Shown: piece by piece, positions 37,668 to 45,746 of the stretch
Layout: each line of letters starts with the position of its first letter
Position numbering within the stretch: position 1 is the first letter of the stretch
Assembly: GCF_005239095.1 (NCBI RefSeq)
Contig: NZ_SZUA01000002.1
Coordinates: forward strand, 682,001 to 746,000
DNA length: 64,000 nt
Direction: 5' to 3'
Origin: Luteimonas gilva
GTDB taxonomy: Bacteria; Pseudomonadota; Gammaproteobacteria; Xanthomonadales; Xanthomonadaceae
Notes under the pieces: model-generated
What the model was told of the DNA's origin: nothing
The model's input: the letters and a program-made list of their open reading frames with translations, nothing else
Databases searched by the model: none
Translations under genes and position numbers: made by a program

Positions 37668-38144
37668 TCAAGTGCCCGTCGGAGCTTGCGCGATGACCGG
37701 CTGGGCCACGCGGAATTCCGCGGTCGCCTGGGGATGCCAAGGGAAGAGGCCCGACCGGGAAGGCCAGACGATCTGATAAAGCGGAAAACCGTTGCCTTGG
37801 TAGTACCACCGCGCGTAACCCACGTGCTCGTGGTATTCGGAAAGCGGCACTTGGACGAAGCAGCAGGCGTAGTCGTTGATCAGCGCGTCGGTCGGCTGCG
37901 ACAGGTCCAGCGGCGATCCCGATTTCGCGGCATCGGCGGCGGTAGTGAGGATTCGGTGCGAAATCTTGGAGGGCAGGCCGAAAACGATCAGTTCGGGGTG
38001 CCCATAGCTTTGGAACAGGCCTATGGTGAAGGAGTACTCGACGAGTTCGCCTTCGGCCAGGATGTGGACGCAATGCCAGCCGTGCTCGGCGATGTCGTCG
38101 ATGACTTTCTGTTCGCTGTCGTCTTCACCGATGGTGCGGATCAT
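37668..38144 (-). CDS. DUF4262-domain protein
   Basis: 158 residues. VIDDIAEHGWHCVHILAEGE, YSFTIGLFQSYGHPELIVFGLP and a final HVGYARWYYQGNGFPLYQIVWP make a clear DUF4262 domain, a family of unknown function often found beside toxin or mobile genes. It precedes nothing else of known function here. Confidence 0.87.
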   Translation of the reverse strand: MIRTIGEDDSEQKVIDDIAEHGWHCVHILAEGELVEYSFTIGLFQSYGHPELIVFGLPSKISHRILTTAADAAKSGSPLDLSQPTDALINDYACCFVQVPLSEYHEHVGYARWYYQGNGFPLYQIVWPSRSGLFPWHPQATAEFRVAQPVIAQAPTGT

Positions 38145-38157
38145 AGTGCGCCTGCCG

Positions 38158-38676
38158 TCAGCGGTTCGACGCGACGGCCGTTCGCGTATCGACGAAGTAC
38201 CCGACGATCTTCCACGTACCGGCTTCTTTTTGCATCACCACTTTCTCGGTCGTAACGGTCTTGCCGGATGGACTCTTGAACTGGACCAGGACGTACTCGC
38301 CGACCGGGGCATTCCTGTCGACCCGCGTCGTGAAGCCGAATCCGTCGAGCCGGCGGTTCGGCGGCGTGCCGAAAGCTTTGTGGGCCAGTTTGACGACGTT
38401 GGTCCACATGAACTTGTTGGTCGAATCCCGCAGGGCCGGACCTGCCCGGACCCACGTCTCGTCGTATTGCTCGCGATCGATGAAATCCAGGTATCGGCGC
38501 GCCGCCGCTTCGGCTTCCTCTTGCTCTGCGGCCGTTCCCGGCGTCGGTTCCGGAAGCTTGTCGTTGCCGGTCGAGACCGAAACTCGGCAAGCGCCCAGTC
38601 CTATCGCGGCGAGGAACGCCAGGACGATTCCGGCATGCTTCAGCGCCGCGCGGTAACCGGTCGTTGGGCTCGGCAC
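38158..38676 (-). CDS. DUF4019-domain lipoprotein
   Basis: 172 residues. Signal and lipobox AGIVLAFLAAIGLGAC (LGAC), then a DUF4019 domain: AAARRYLDFIDREQYDETWV, GEYVLVQFKSPSGKTVTTEKVVM, and KEAGTWKIVGYF. The family is periplasmic and of unknown function. It ends 13 bases before the DUF4262 gene. Confidence 0.84.
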   Translation of the reverse strand: MPSPTTGYRAALKHAGIVLAFLAAIGLGACRVSVSTGNDKLPEPTPGTAAEQEEAEAAARRYLDFIDREQYDETWVRAGPALRDSTNKFMWTNVVKLAHKAFGTPPNRRLDGFGFTTRVDRNAPVGEYVLVQFKSPSGKTVTTEKVVMQKEAGTWKIVGYFVDTRTAVASNR

Positions 38677-38753
38677 TTGGACCCCCTTCCCAAGCGAACT
38701 CGGCTTAGTCTGGAGCGGCTCGTTGCGGCGGTCAAATGCTCACCCTGGACTAA

Positions 38754-39104
38754 TCATCGCCGCAAGATCTTCTCCATAGCCTTGCCCTTCGCCAGCTCGT
38801 CGATCAGCTTGTCCAGATAGCGTATTTTCCGCATCAGCGGATCCTCCACTTCTTCCACGCGAACGCCGCACACCATCCCTTTGATGAGCGAGCTGTTCGG
38901 ATGCATGGCCGGCGCTTGTGCGAAAAACGTTTCGATGTCGTTTCCCTGGTCGATTTGCCGCTGCAATCCGGCTGGGTCGTAGCCGGTCAGCCAGCGGATG
39001 ACTTGGTCGACTTCTTCCTTCGTCCGGTTCTTGCGTTCCGCTTTCTGCACGTACAGCGGATACACGCTGGCGAATTTCGTCGCGAAAATGCGGTGTTGGG
39101 GCAT
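38754..39104 (-). CDS. DUF2200-family protein
   Basis: 116 residues. [39 protein letters not shown] and the [20 protein letters not shown] segment are diagnostic of DUF2200. The ATG at 39104 starts the family match. The GNAT gene upstream ends 14 bases before it. Confidence 0.9.
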   Translation of the reverse strand: MPQHRIFATKFASVYPLYVQKAERKNRTKEEVDQVIRWLTGYDPAGLQRQIDQGNDIETFFAQAPAMHPNSSLIKGMVCGVRVEEVEDPLMRKIRYLDKLIDELAKGKAMEKILRR

Positions 39105-39118
39105 CGTCGTTGCTCGGT

Positions 39119-39544
39119 TCAATCCGTATAGCCGCCGGCGGCGGCCTGCTCGGGATTCTCGAAGATCGCCATCGCCGTGCGCATCCGCCTGAAACCGAAC
39201 TTGCCGTAGAACGGCTCCTTGCCCGGCACCGCGTACAGGATGATCTTGCGGTGTCCCCGACAGCGATTCACCAGCCGCTGGATCAATTCCTTGCCTAGGC
39301 CCGTGCCCTGGTGGTCGGGGTGCACGGCGATGTCGCAGAGATAGGCGCAATCCACCCCGTCGGCCACGGCCCGCCCCGCCGCGACGACCGTGCCGCCGCT
39401 GCGCACGAAGAATTTGAACATGCTGTTGGAGAACGCCGTCTCCAGCCACTGCGCGCTCTTGTTGCCCAGCGGCGCGAGGCGGTACATCTCGGAGAGCGCA
39501 ATCCAATCGACGCCTTCTGCGGTGTCGGACCATTCGATGGCCAT
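39119..39544 (-). CDS. GNAT-family N-acetyltransferase
   Basis: 141 residues. Acetyl-CoA site in [21 protein letters not shown] (Q/RxxGxG/A), with [27 protein letters not shown] completing motif B. The N-terminal [19 protein letters not shown] is like small GNATs of unknown substrate. Co-transcribed with the DUF2200 gene. Confidence 0.9.
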   Translation of the reverse strand: MAIEWSDTAEGVDWIALSEMYRLAPLGNKSAQWLETAFSNSMFKFFVRSGGTVVAAGRAVADGVDCAYLCDIAVHPDHQGTGLGKELIQRLVNRCRGHRKIILYAVPGKEPFYGKFGFRRMRTAMAIFENPEQAAAGGYTD

Positions 39545-39840
39545 CTTCAATCTCCCGGCGGTGTCTATGCAGGCATTATGAGCCGGACGGGCGTTCCTCT
39601 GAATTGGCCCTACAACCCAGCTTCGGAATGCGTGTTTGTTGGTAAGCCAATCCAGCCTGGGCCTCACCAGTCCAGCGCAAGATGCGCAACCAGGCAGTGG
39701 CGCTCAGCGATTCCGCTAAATGGCCCTGGCTGCGCAATGCAGCCACCCAATAATGCCGGCAAGCGTCGGCGACGCGATGCTTGCGGATCGTCCGCGCTTG
39801 AATTTCCGTTGATAATCCGCGGCCGAGGGGCGCGAAAAAC
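39545..39840. other. Gene-free stretch of 296 bases
   Basis: Between divergent GNAT and MBL genes. It holds weak family D-like fragments (AACCCAGC, CCAGCCTGGG) but no convincing coding frame or hairpin. The promoters of both neighbours must lie here. Confidence 0.5.
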
Positions 39841-40710
39841 ATGTCCTTTACTTCATTGGGTAGGCTGCTGGCGGCCGCAGCTGTCGGCTTGTGTCTTGCC
39901 GTATTCGGTTCTGCGGCGGAGGCCAAGCCGGCATATCAGACGACGGAAGTCGCTCCGGGGCTATACAGCTTCGGCGCCGGCATGGCCTTCAACGCTTTCA
40001 TGATTACGGACGGTGGCGTGATCGTCATGGACAGCTTCGACGCGGATTTCGCGAAAGCCTCGCTCGAGGCGATTCGCAAATTGACCGACAAGCCGATCAA
40101 GTACCTCGTCTATTCGCACAATCATTACGATCACATCAGCGGCGGGGCGGTGTTCAAAGCGGAAGGGGCGACGGTGCTTAGCCACCAGGCGACCGCCGAC
40201 TGGCTGAAGAGCCATCCCAGTCCCGACGTGGTCATGCCCGACCGGACATGGTCCGGCGCCAAGTCGGAGCTGAAGCTCGGCGGCAAGGAGATCGATCTCC
40301 TTTATTTCGGCGCGAACCACGGCGAAGGCATGACCGTGTTCCGGTTTCCGAAGGAACATGCCATCTACACCGTCGACCTCGTCGTGCCCAAGCGGGTGGC
40401 TTTCACCTACATGCCCGATTTCTCACCCCGCGAGTGGGAGAGAACGCTGGCCGAAATGGAGCGGTTGGATTTCGACAAGGTGATGTACGCCCACAACGCG
40501 CCCTTCGGCCCGCGGTCGAGCGTTGCGGACCAGCTGAAGTATCTGCAAGACCTGAGGGCTGCGATCCTTGCCGAGCTGAAGAAGGGCACGCCCTTCATGA
40601 AGGTTCCGGACACCGTGAAACTGCCCCAATACGAGACGTGGGACGGGTACGAGGAATGGCTGCCGATGAACGCTTGGCGCGTTCTTCTTGAGATTGCGAT
40701 GGGCGTGTAG
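39841..40710 (+). CDS. Exported MBL-fold metallo-hydrolase
   Basis: 289 residues. Signal peptide LLAAAAVGLCLAVFGSAAEA, then a metallo-beta-lactamase fold with the zinc motif SHNHYDHISGGA (HxHxDH), NHGEGMTV, and later VMYAHNAPFG supplying His ligands. It is in the periplasmic quorum-quencher or sulfatase-like MBL group; I see no evidence for antibiotic resistance. It is the only plus-strand gene between 30.7 and 48.7 kb. Confidence 0.88.
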   Translation: MSFTSLGRLLAAAAVGLCLAVFGSAAEAKPAYQTTEVAPGLYSFGAGMAFNAFMITDGGVIVMDSFDADFAKASLEAIRKLTDKPIKYLVYSHNHYDHISGGAVFKAEGATVLSHQATADWLKSHPSPDVVMPDRTWSGAKSELKLGGKEIDLLYFGANHGEGMTVFRFPKEHAIYTVDLVVPKRVAFTYMPDFSPREWERTLAEMERLDFDKVMYAHNAPFGPRSSVADQLKYLQDLRAAILAELKKGTPFMKVPDTVKLPQYETWDGYEEWLPMNAWRVLLEIAMGV

Positions 40711-40758
40711 GCAGCGCCGATAGGCTGGTTGGCTTATCCGCTTAACCGGCCTGCGGGC

Positions 40759-41157
40759 CTAGATGTCGAATCCGGGATGAAGGAATTCGCGAGGCTCGCC
40801 TATAGCCCAATCGGCGCCCATAAATCTGTCTTGGAGCTTCAGGCCGCCGGTGGTGTAGTGCAACTCCGTATCCAGTGGGATACCTAGCTTAGGAAGCAGG
40901 TCGCGCAGGATACGGAGGACTTCGGTGCGATCCGTCGTGTCTATATCGATACCGCAGAACTCGATTGGCCGCGAGCCATCGGATCGAGCGTCTCCAAGAA
41001 GAGATCCGCCGCCGGAGACATGGCCTAGATCCCTCGGCTCGATCGCGGCGTCGATCGGATCCTCGAACAAATGTCCCCGATCGAGCGGTTGGATAGGCGC
41101 CGGTATCTTGATGTAAATGAATTGTTCGACGTCGAACTCGGTTTCTTGCTCTGCCAT
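40759..41157 (-). CDS. Hypothetical protein
   Basis: 132 residues, acidic. FIYIKIPAPIQPLDRGHLFED, SGGGSLLGDARSD and IEFCGIDIDTTDRTEVLRIL followed by ELHYTTGG ... LQDRF look like an uncharacterised family of cytosolic proteins seen in polymorphic-toxin and cassette contexts. The ATG at 41157 has GGAA upstream; ATG at 41163 is an alternative. It lies just after the decayed attC site. Confidence 0.6.
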   Translation of the reverse strand: MAEQETEFDVEQFIYIKIPAPIQPLDRGHLFEDPIDAAIEPRDLGHVSGGGSLLGDARSDGSRPIEFCGIDIDTTDRTEVLRILRDLLPKLGIPLDTELHYTTGGLKLQDRFMGADWAIGEPREFLHPGFDI

Positions 41158-41167
41158 ACCCATTTCC

Positions 41168-41230
41168 GGCTGAGGTGTGGAGAGTCAAGTCGCGCCAGGA
41201 AGCGGCGTAGGCTTGGATGGGTTATTAGAG
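41168..41230 (-). repeat. Decayed attC site that encodes a protein C-terminus
   Basis: Minus strand CTCTAATAACCCATCCAAGC, then CTACGCCGCTTCCTGGCGCG and so on, aligned with the intact site at 47011-47070 (CATTCAAGCCGA, GCCGCTTCGCGGC). The first box is CTCTAAT. The other box is degraded (CTCAGCC). The site encodes the end of the 136-residue membrane protein (SNNPSKPTPLPGAT). Confidence 0.6.
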
Positions 41231-41595
41231 CGCGCCCACAGAACAGCGCCTATAGCTACGAGTATTGCGGATCCGATCGCTAGCCAACAGCCCCAAGTAA
41301 AATGCCGCCAAAGCAGTCTCGCGAGCGGTACGTATGCCGCGCAGAACGCCAAGGCGATAACCGTGCCGGCAACAGGGCGTCGCTTTAGGAGGACGATGGC
41401 GATGATGCCGATAGGGCCTAGCGCGATCCAACCTGCTTGAACAGCCGGGTTGGCTGCACGCATGTACTGCATGACAGGAAAGTTCGGTAGAAAGCGCAGC
41501 CAGAGATCCAGGGCTACGGCAAAAGGGCTAAGCGAGAGCACACCAATGGCCATGCGTGCTAGGCCCGTCGGCGCTGTCGTGTTCTCGGTGGTCAC
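41185..41595 (-). CDS. Membrane protein, probable cassette gene
   Basis: 136 residues with about four hydrophobic helices (MAIGVLSLSPFAVALDLWL, AGWIALGPIGIIAIVLL, GTVIALAFCAAYVPLARLL, WLAIGSAILVAIGAVLW). I chose GTG at 41595 for its GGAGGATAT ribosome-binding site; the upstream frame runs into a family C repeat. The last 15 residues come from the attC site. No family recognised. Confidence 0.65.
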   Translation of the reverse strand: MTTENTTAPTGLARMAIGVLSLSPFAVALDLWLRFLPNFPVMQYMRAANPAVQAGWIALGPIGIIAIVLLKRRPVAGTVIALAFCAAYVPLARLLWRHFTWGCWLAIGSAILVAIGAVLWARSNNPSKPTPLPGAT

Positions 41596-41634
41596 ATATC
41601 CTCCGGTGGGGTCAACTTTGTTCTCAATAGCAAG

Positions 41635-41749
41635 TGTAGGGCGGGCTTTAGCCCGCCGCATGCGCATCCGACAAGGATCGTCGGTGGCATTTGAAGTCTT
41701 GGGCAGTCCTAAGGTCGAACGGCACGCGGCGGGCTGAAGTCCGCCCTAC
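41635..41749. repeat. Family C palindromic repeat, full length
   Basis: GTAGGGCGGGCTTTAGCCCG and CGGGCTGAAGTCCGCCCTAC arms around a 75-base loop, between two genes. Confidence 0.85.
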
Positions 41750-41754
41750 AAGAC

Positions 41755-42150
41755 CTATTTCCAGCCGGACGAGCGGCCCGCTTGCCGGATCCATTCGCGG
41801 ATCTCCGGCGCGCGCGCCTCGTCCAAAGTTTTCACCTTCACATAGCGGGATCCTTCCCCATGAGGCGGCGGCGGATCGAACTTCGCGCCGCCGAAGAAGA
41901 CGACGTTCACCGAGACGTCGTAGGGGACTACTTCGATGATCCATCCGAGTTCCGGCAATCCGTAGTACGCCTTTTTCCATTTGATGGCGTACTGCAGCCC
42001 GGGAACCGTTTTGCGGATCAGCCCGTCCAGATGCTCGACGATGGGCTGCAGGTCCGGCATCACCCGCCGCATCCAATCCTCGATTTCGGCATGGCTGGAC
42101 GAAGGTTCGGGCGGCTTACGGGTCGTGTTCTGTTTTAGCGATTTCGCCAT
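41755..42150 (-). CDS. DUF1801-family protein
   Basis: 131 residues. IEDWMRRVMPDLQPIVEHLDGLIRKTVPGLQYAIKWKKAYYG and WIIEVVPYDVSVNVVFFGGA match DUF1801 (YdhG-like), a cytosolic family of unknown function. The stop lies five bases beyond the family C repeat. Confidence 0.9.
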   Translation of the reverse strand: MAKSLKQNTTRKPPEPSSSHAEIEDWMRRVMPDLQPIVEHLDGLIRKTVPGLQYAIKWKKAYYGLPELGWIIEVVPYDVSVNVVFFGGAKFDPPPPHGEGSRYVKVKTLDEARAPEIREWIRQAGRSSGWK

Positions 42151-42277
42151 TGCCCTCTCCTTTGGCCAGAATTCCGTTCGATCTGGATCGACGCAGTCAA
42201 CGCCGGCTATCCGCGAAGGGTAAGTTTATCGGTGCAAATCTGGAAATCCGCCGGGTTCCATGATCGGTGAATGCACG

Positions 42278-42619
42278 TTATGGAGGCGGGTCGCTCTTGG
42301 CATCGTCCAGCGTCGCTGTCAGCGCCCTCACGGCGACGGCGGCGACCAACGCCGTGAGCAGGAGGCCGCATACCCCTATCAGAACCGCGATCGATCGCGT
42401 GAGGGGCGACCTTGGAACGATGTCCCCATAACCGATCGTCAATCCTGTTATGAATGAGAAATAGATCGATTGATGCAGGGGCCAGCCTTCGAGCAGGCCG
42501 ATCACTATCCCGAGCGCGATCATGGCGCCGATCAGCCCCGACAGGATCGGCCATACCACCCGCAACCCGGCGATCAGCGTCCTGGTGAATACTCGTCTCA
42601 ATGCCTGCGGATTATTCAT
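42278..42619 (-). CDS. Two-helix potassium-channel protein
   Basis: 113 residues. Two membrane helices flank the pore helix and selectivity filter TIGYGD (FITGLTIGYGDIVPRS), the K+-channel signature. There is no regulatory RCK or sensor domain, unlike most prokaryotic channels. Assembly would be a tetramer. Positioned among cassette-like genes. Confidence 0.88.
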   Translation of the reverse strand: MNNPQALRRVFTRTLIAGLRVVWPILSGLIGAMIALGIVIGLLEGWPLHQSIYFSFITGLTIGYGDIVPRSPLTRSIAVLIGVCGLLLTALVAAVAVRALTATLDDAKSDPPP

Positions 42620-42671
42620 GGCGCGCCTCCAGATAAACGGGTAGGCGAGCGGGTTATATCACCGGGCAAGT

Positions 42672-42695
42672 GTAGGGCGGGCTGAGGTCCGCTAG
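42672..42695. repeat. Partial family C repeat
   Basis: GTAGGGCGGGCTGAGGTCCG only; the second arm is missing. Confidence 0.6.
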
Positions 42696-42702
42696 CGGCC
42701 CT

Positions 42703-43470
42703 TCAATCCGTCACAACAAAGCTGGTCTGGTCGACGCCGGTGTTGCCGGTTTTCGGGTCGTATGCGTAAACGGTGATGTGGTAGTTGCCCGGCGAATCGG
42801 GCGTCAACTGCGCACGGAATGTGTTCATCGCGGTCTGCATCAGCAGCGGGATGGTTTTGTAGTGGCGGCCGTCCTTGTCGACGATCGCGGCGACCTCCAT
42901 GGCGTTGCCGTCCCACAAGCCGCCCGGCGTTACGATGCAGCCGCACATCATGACGACGTTCGCCGTGATCTTGTAAGGCGCTTGCTTGAGCGGCGTGTAG
43001 AGGTGCGTGCCCGGGCTCAATATGTCGACGATCATGCCCGGCACTTCGACGGTCAAGCCGTCGCCGGCGATGGGTTTCCCGGGAACCAGCCAGGTTTGCG
43101 TTTGCGACAATATCCTGGCTTGCTTCTTGATGTAGGGCGCCAGCACTTCGATGGTCAGGAAGGTCGGTTTTTCGATCGCCAAGGTGGCCTTGAACGAGGC
43201 GGCATTCTCGGTGATGGAGCCGTAGCGCGTCCGGGGCGTTTTCATGATGAGATCGGTGTTGCCGGTCCCGCCCTCGGTCACGCCTTCCGCCAGCACGCGG
43301 CCGCTATCGGCGTCCTTGATCCGGATCAGCGCGCCGCCGACGGATGAGCCGATGAATTTCCCATCCCGGGCTTTGGCCCTGACAACGATATCGGTGTCGA
43401 CCGGCTGCGCTTGAAGCGCGCCTGCAATAGCCAGCAGCACGAATGCCATGAAATACGTCGGATAGCGCAT
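42703..43470 (-). CDS. Hypothetical exported protein
   Basis: 255 residues. Signal peptide MRYPTYFMAFVLLAIAGALQ, then an Ig-like beta-rich protein: VVRAKARDGKFIGSSVGGAL, ILSPGTHLYTPLKQAPYKIT, a vicinal MMCGCIVTPGG Cys motif, and the end YHITVYAYDPKTGNTGVDQ. It looks like a carbohydrate- or cation-responsive surface protein, but I do not recognise the family. AAGGAAG precedes the ATG at 43470. Confidence 0.7.
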   Translation of the reverse strand: MRYPTYFMAFVLLAIAGALQAQPVDTDIVVRAKARDGKFIGSSVGGALIRIKDADSGRVLAEGVTEGGTGNTDLIMKTPRTRYGSITENAASFKATLAIEKPTFLTIEVLAPYIKKQARILSQTQTWLVPGKPIAGDGLTVEVPGMIVDILSPGTHLYTPLKQAPYKITANVVMMCGCIVTPGGLWDGNAMEVAAIVDKDGRHYKTIPLLMQTAMNTFRAQLTPDSPGNYHITVYAYDPKTGNTGVDQTSFVVTD

Positions 43471-43504
43471 GGTCTTCCTTATTGTCAGCGGCGACAGGTC
43501 AAGT

Positions 43505-43541
43505 GTAGGGCGGGCTTCAGCCCGCCGCATGTGCGATCCGC
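43505..43541. repeat. Half family C repeat
   Basis: GTAGGGCGGGCTTCAGCCCG followed by CCGCATGTGCGATCCG; it abuts a family D element. Confidence 0.7.
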
Positions 43542-43555
43542 TGAGAAGCCAGCTC

Positions 43556-43637
43556 GTAGGCTGGGTTGGCTATATCAACCCAGCATTGCACGGCTAGCAA
43601 AGGAAAGCGCTGGGTTGATAAAGCTAACCCAGCCTAC
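43556..43637 (-). repeat. Family D repeat, copy 1
   Basis: 82-bp element with GTAGGCTGGGTTGGC and GCTAACCCAGCCTAC ends. It differs from copies 2 and 3 at one base. The flanking GGACC on the minus strand is common to all three and touches the TAG stop of the neighbouring gene (43642). Confidence 0.85.
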
Positions 43638-43641
43638 GGTC

Positions 43642-44109
43642 CTATCGTATGCGTCTGAAATACTCGCGTATATGTAAATCCGGTACTTTTGGATCGTTTG
43701 TCCCGCCGTACACCCACATCGCATCGGGGCCGATAAAAAAATAGGTAGTAACGCCCTTTTCTTCCGTTGCGGTTTGCTTGGTTTCTATAACGGCCATGCG
43801 CTGACTGCAGAACAGGGTTCTGTAGGGCTTCCGTTCTTCGAAGCTGTCGAATGGCTTAAGTTTGCCTTGAACGCGCACTTCAGTTTCTGGCATGCGCAAG
43901 TGGAGCTCGCCTCTAGTGAACTCTAGTGTCATCTTGCCTATCAGGCTTGCCAAAAAATCGTCTTGGCGTTTCTCGAGTTTTGCATGAGCGCGATTGAACG
44001 ACATTGTCGCGTCGGCGTCAGATTGCCAAGTGCCGATGAGCTGGTTTTCGCAGGCTAAGAGCGTCGGCGAGAAAAAAGAGAGGGCTAGAAGCAGCGCGGG
44101 GCATCTCAT
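43642..44109 (-). CDS. Hypothetical exported or lipoprotein
   Basis: 155 residues. Signal MRCPALLLALSFFSPTLLAC with Cys at the lipobox position, then GTWQSDADATMSFNRAHAKL, a lipocalin-like start, and YFFIGPDAMWVYGGTND. No family recognised. The stop TAG is at the border of the family D element, so the C-terminus may be new. Confidence 0.62.
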   Translation of the reverse strand: MRCPALLLALSFFSPTLLACENQLIGTWQSDADATMSFNRAHAKLEKRQDDFLASLIGKMTLEFTRGELHLRMPETEVRVQGKLKPFDSFEERKPYRTLFCSQRMAVIETKQTATEEKGVTTYFFIGPDAMWVYGGTNDPKVPDLHIREYFRRIR

Positions 44110-44141
44110 AGCACTATTGCGTCGCGTACCACCTGCGGTTC

Positions 44142-44504
44142 TCATCTGGGGTTCCGTAAGTTGTAGATCACGGCGGGCGATTTCGGAGGTTCGGGTTGCA
44201 GCGGCCCCTGCACCTCGGTCGACCAGCGAACGAATCTCAGGATGATAATTTTATCCCGGAAGTCGTCAGCGGCCATGGCAACCAGCTTGTTAATAGTCAA
44301 TTCGGGGTCTTTGGCGAAAGGTTGTTGCATCAAGTCGTCGACAGTGGCCGGCGCCATAGCTGCTATGTGTATGGCTAGGTCTTTGGCGAGCTGCCTGAAG
44401 GCATCGGACTTGACGATAAGTGGATCGGACACGCCGAGCTCAATTAGCACGCCGATGCCGCCGTTGTGCACATAGCTTTCGATGAAACGGTCGGTGTAAT
44501 TCAT
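44142..44504 (-). CDS. Orphan EF-Ts-like protein (core domain only)
   Basis: 120 residues. The stretch FIESYVHNGGIGVLIELGVS, FRQLAKDLAIHIAAMAP, LMQQPFAKDPELTINKLVAM and IIILRFVRW aligns with the dimerisation and core subdomains of elongation factor Ts, including the QPF-KD element. It lacks the N-terminal UBA part, and the conserved TDFV of real EF-Ts is replaced by SDPLI, so nucleotide exchange on EF-Tu is doubtful. It overlaps the previous gene by four bases. Confidence 0.75.
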   Translation of the reverse strand: MNYTDRFIESYVHNGGIGVLIELGVSDPLIVKSDAFRQLAKDLAIHIAAMAPATVDDLMQQPFAKDPELTINKLVAMAADDFRDKIIILRFVRWSTEVQGPLQPEPPKSPAVIYNLRNPR

Positions 44505-44878
44505 GGGGCGTAGTGTCGCGGAATAGTTGCGAGATTTGTCAGGCCGCACATGCGGCGGGCTGAAGCCCGCCCTACGGGTCCTACGACACTCCAGATCAGA
44601 AGGACGCCGCTAAGCAGGGCAAGCCAGAGTGGGAATTTGCGAAATAATGTCCGATACGATTCGAAGGTGAAGCAGGGCCACTCGCGCTCGATCAGTTCGA
44701 TACGGAATTGAAGCAATCCGGTGATCGCGGAAATGGCGAAAAGCATAATGAAGAGCACGGCGTATAGGGAAGGCGGTACAAGCCACCCCATCGCTCTGGT
44801 TGCTTGCGCGGCCAGGCAAGCGGCAAACGACACCGCACAAATGATCAGAAGTGCCCGAACTAGAAATACTTTGGCCAT
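44501..44878 (-). CDS. Membrane protein with repeat-derived C-terminus
   Basis: 125 residues. Hydrophobic helices include FLVRALLIICAVSFAACLAA, LYAVLFIMLFAISAITGLL and LALLSGVLLIWSVVG. The last 24 residues (from VGRASARRMC onward) are encoded by a family C repeat (44544-44574) and the short stretch after it; the gene was thus extended or truncated by the repeat. The frame overlaps the EF-Ts-like gene by four bases. No family recognised. Confidence 0.6.
   Translation of the reverse strand: MAKVFLVRALLIICAVSFAACLAAQATRAMGWLVPPSLYAVLFIMLFAISAITGLLQFRIELIEREWPCFTFESYRTLFRKFPLWLALLSGVLLIWSVVGPVGRASARRMCGLTNLATIPRHYAP
44544..44574. repeat. Family C half repeat inside a coding region
   Basis: CGGCGGGCTGAAGCCCGCCC and CTAC end; encodes GRASARRMCG in the membrane protein above. 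Confidence 0.75.
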
Positions 44879-44935
44879 AGCTAAGACCGTATAGCGGATT
44901 TAACCGCCTTGCGACCCAGCATAACCTCTCATTTT

Positions 44936-44965
44936 GCGGGCTTCAGCCTGCCGCATGTGCGATCC
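44936..44965. repeat. Family C remnant
   Basis: GCGGGCTTCAGCCTGCCGCA and TGTGCGATCC remain; it lies inside the attC site next to it. Confidence 0.6.
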
Positions 44966-44980
44966 GATAAAAGGCATCAC

Positions 44981-44994
44981 TCGGTTTGTTAGGC
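44981..44994 (-). repeat. Half attC site (first box only)
   Basis: GCCTAAC (44988-44994) with AAACCGA next to it at the 3' end of the 138-residue gene, whose TAA stop lies in this box. The rest of the site is replaced by a family C remnant. Confidence 0.55.
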
Positions 44995-45405
44995 CCCTAG
45001 CTCTGCAAGTTGAGCTCTCGCCCAGCTTACAGCGCTCCCGGCTGGGACCGACTCGCCGGCCTGAGGATCTGTAAGAGAGCCACCTGAGACTGCAGCCAGC
45101 ACACTAGACGCTGCTAGCGCGGAGATGAGCTCTAGAGGGCGAGAACCAATACGAAACTGGACTGAGAAGTCGGTGCCAGGTGCTAGCTCAAGCTCATGGA
45201 TGTCGGCGGAAGAGAGCGTCGTCGCGTAGTACTCGAAGCCGGCCATTTCGCCGTTGACTGGACAAGGGAGGAATCCGGAAAACGCGTCGACGTCGAAGTC
45301 AGCATCTAGCGCGACTGGAAACCCGGCCGCGATAATCGAGGAGCGCCATGTCTCCGGCGATGGCATTTTTTCCCGTTGCAGATACACGACTAGGTCATAC
45401 GACAT
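44989..45405 (-). CDS. Cassette-encoded hypothetical protein
   Basis: 138 residues, soluble. MSYDLVVYLQREKMPSPETW, FPVALDADFDVDAFSGFLPCPV and FRIGSRPLELISALAASSV. No known family; it may be an immunity-like or regulatory protein. The ATG lies 15 bases after the R' box of the preceding attC, and the stop lies in the next attC, so gene plus site form a complete integron cassette. Confidence 0.7.
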   Translation of the reverse strand: MSYDLVVYLQREKMPSPETWRSSIIAAGFPVALDADFDVDAFSGFLPCPVNGEMAGFEYYATTLSSADIHELELAPGTDFSVQFRIGSRPLELISALAASSVLAAVSGGSLTDPQAGESVPAGSAVSWARAQLAELGA

Positions 45406-45420
45406 GGGACTCTCCCAGGG

Positions 45421-45480
45421 GCCTACCGCTTGAGTTGAATCGTGCCGCGAAGCGGCATCGGCTTGAATGAATTGTTAGGC
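45421..45480 (-). repeat. attC site (60 bp)
   Basis: Minus strand GCCTAACAATTCATTCAAGC, then CGATGCCGCTTCGCGGCACG and ATTCAACTCAAGCGGTAGGC. The GCCTAAC box starts it, the stem GCCGCTTCGCGGC lies in the middle, and the R' box is mutated (GGTAGGC). Same length and layout as the site at 47011-47070. Confidence 0.85.
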
Positions 45481-45523
45481 ATCAGCGGACGATGCCCGAG
45501 TTTGAGAAATCTTGTACTGCCAG

Positions 45524-45650
45524 CCAGCGTAGCCCGGGTAAGCGTAGCGCACCCGGGTATGCGCCATGGCGACGGCTATGCCACCGCCACTCGATCATTT
45601 GCTGACGGGTTGACACCCGGGTGCGCTACGCTTACCCGGGCTACGCTGGC
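45524..45650. repeat. Family E inverted repeat, long form
   Basis: CCAGCGTAGCCCGGGTAAGC and GCTTACCCGGGCTACGCTGG ends with second stems (GTAGCGCACCCGGGT / ACCCGGGTGCGCTAC). It lies downstream of the Abi-alpha gene and next to a family D copy. Confidence 0.85.
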
Positions 45651-45664
45651 TGAGAAGCCAACTC

Positions 45665-45746
45665 GTAGGCTGGGTTGGCTATATCAACCCAGCATTGCAC
45701 GGCTAGCAAAGGAAAGCGCTGGGTTGATAAAGCCAACCCAGCCTAC
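45665..45746 (-). repeat. Family D repeat, copy 2
   Basis: 82 bp, identical to copy 3. Read on the minus strand it encodes the tail RRLGWLYQPSAFLC and a TAG stop, which closes the Abi-alpha gene. Confidence 0.88.

Noticed and set aside
39576..39926. 116-residue minus-strand frame between GNAT and MBL genes
   Set aside because: It overlaps the start of the MBL signal peptide, has no domain and no ribosome-binding site.
39841..40710. Antibiotic-resistance metallo-beta-lactamase
   Set aside because: Zinc motif is present, but the fold group is broad and the protein lacks features that identify true carbapenemases; left as MBL-fold hydrolase.
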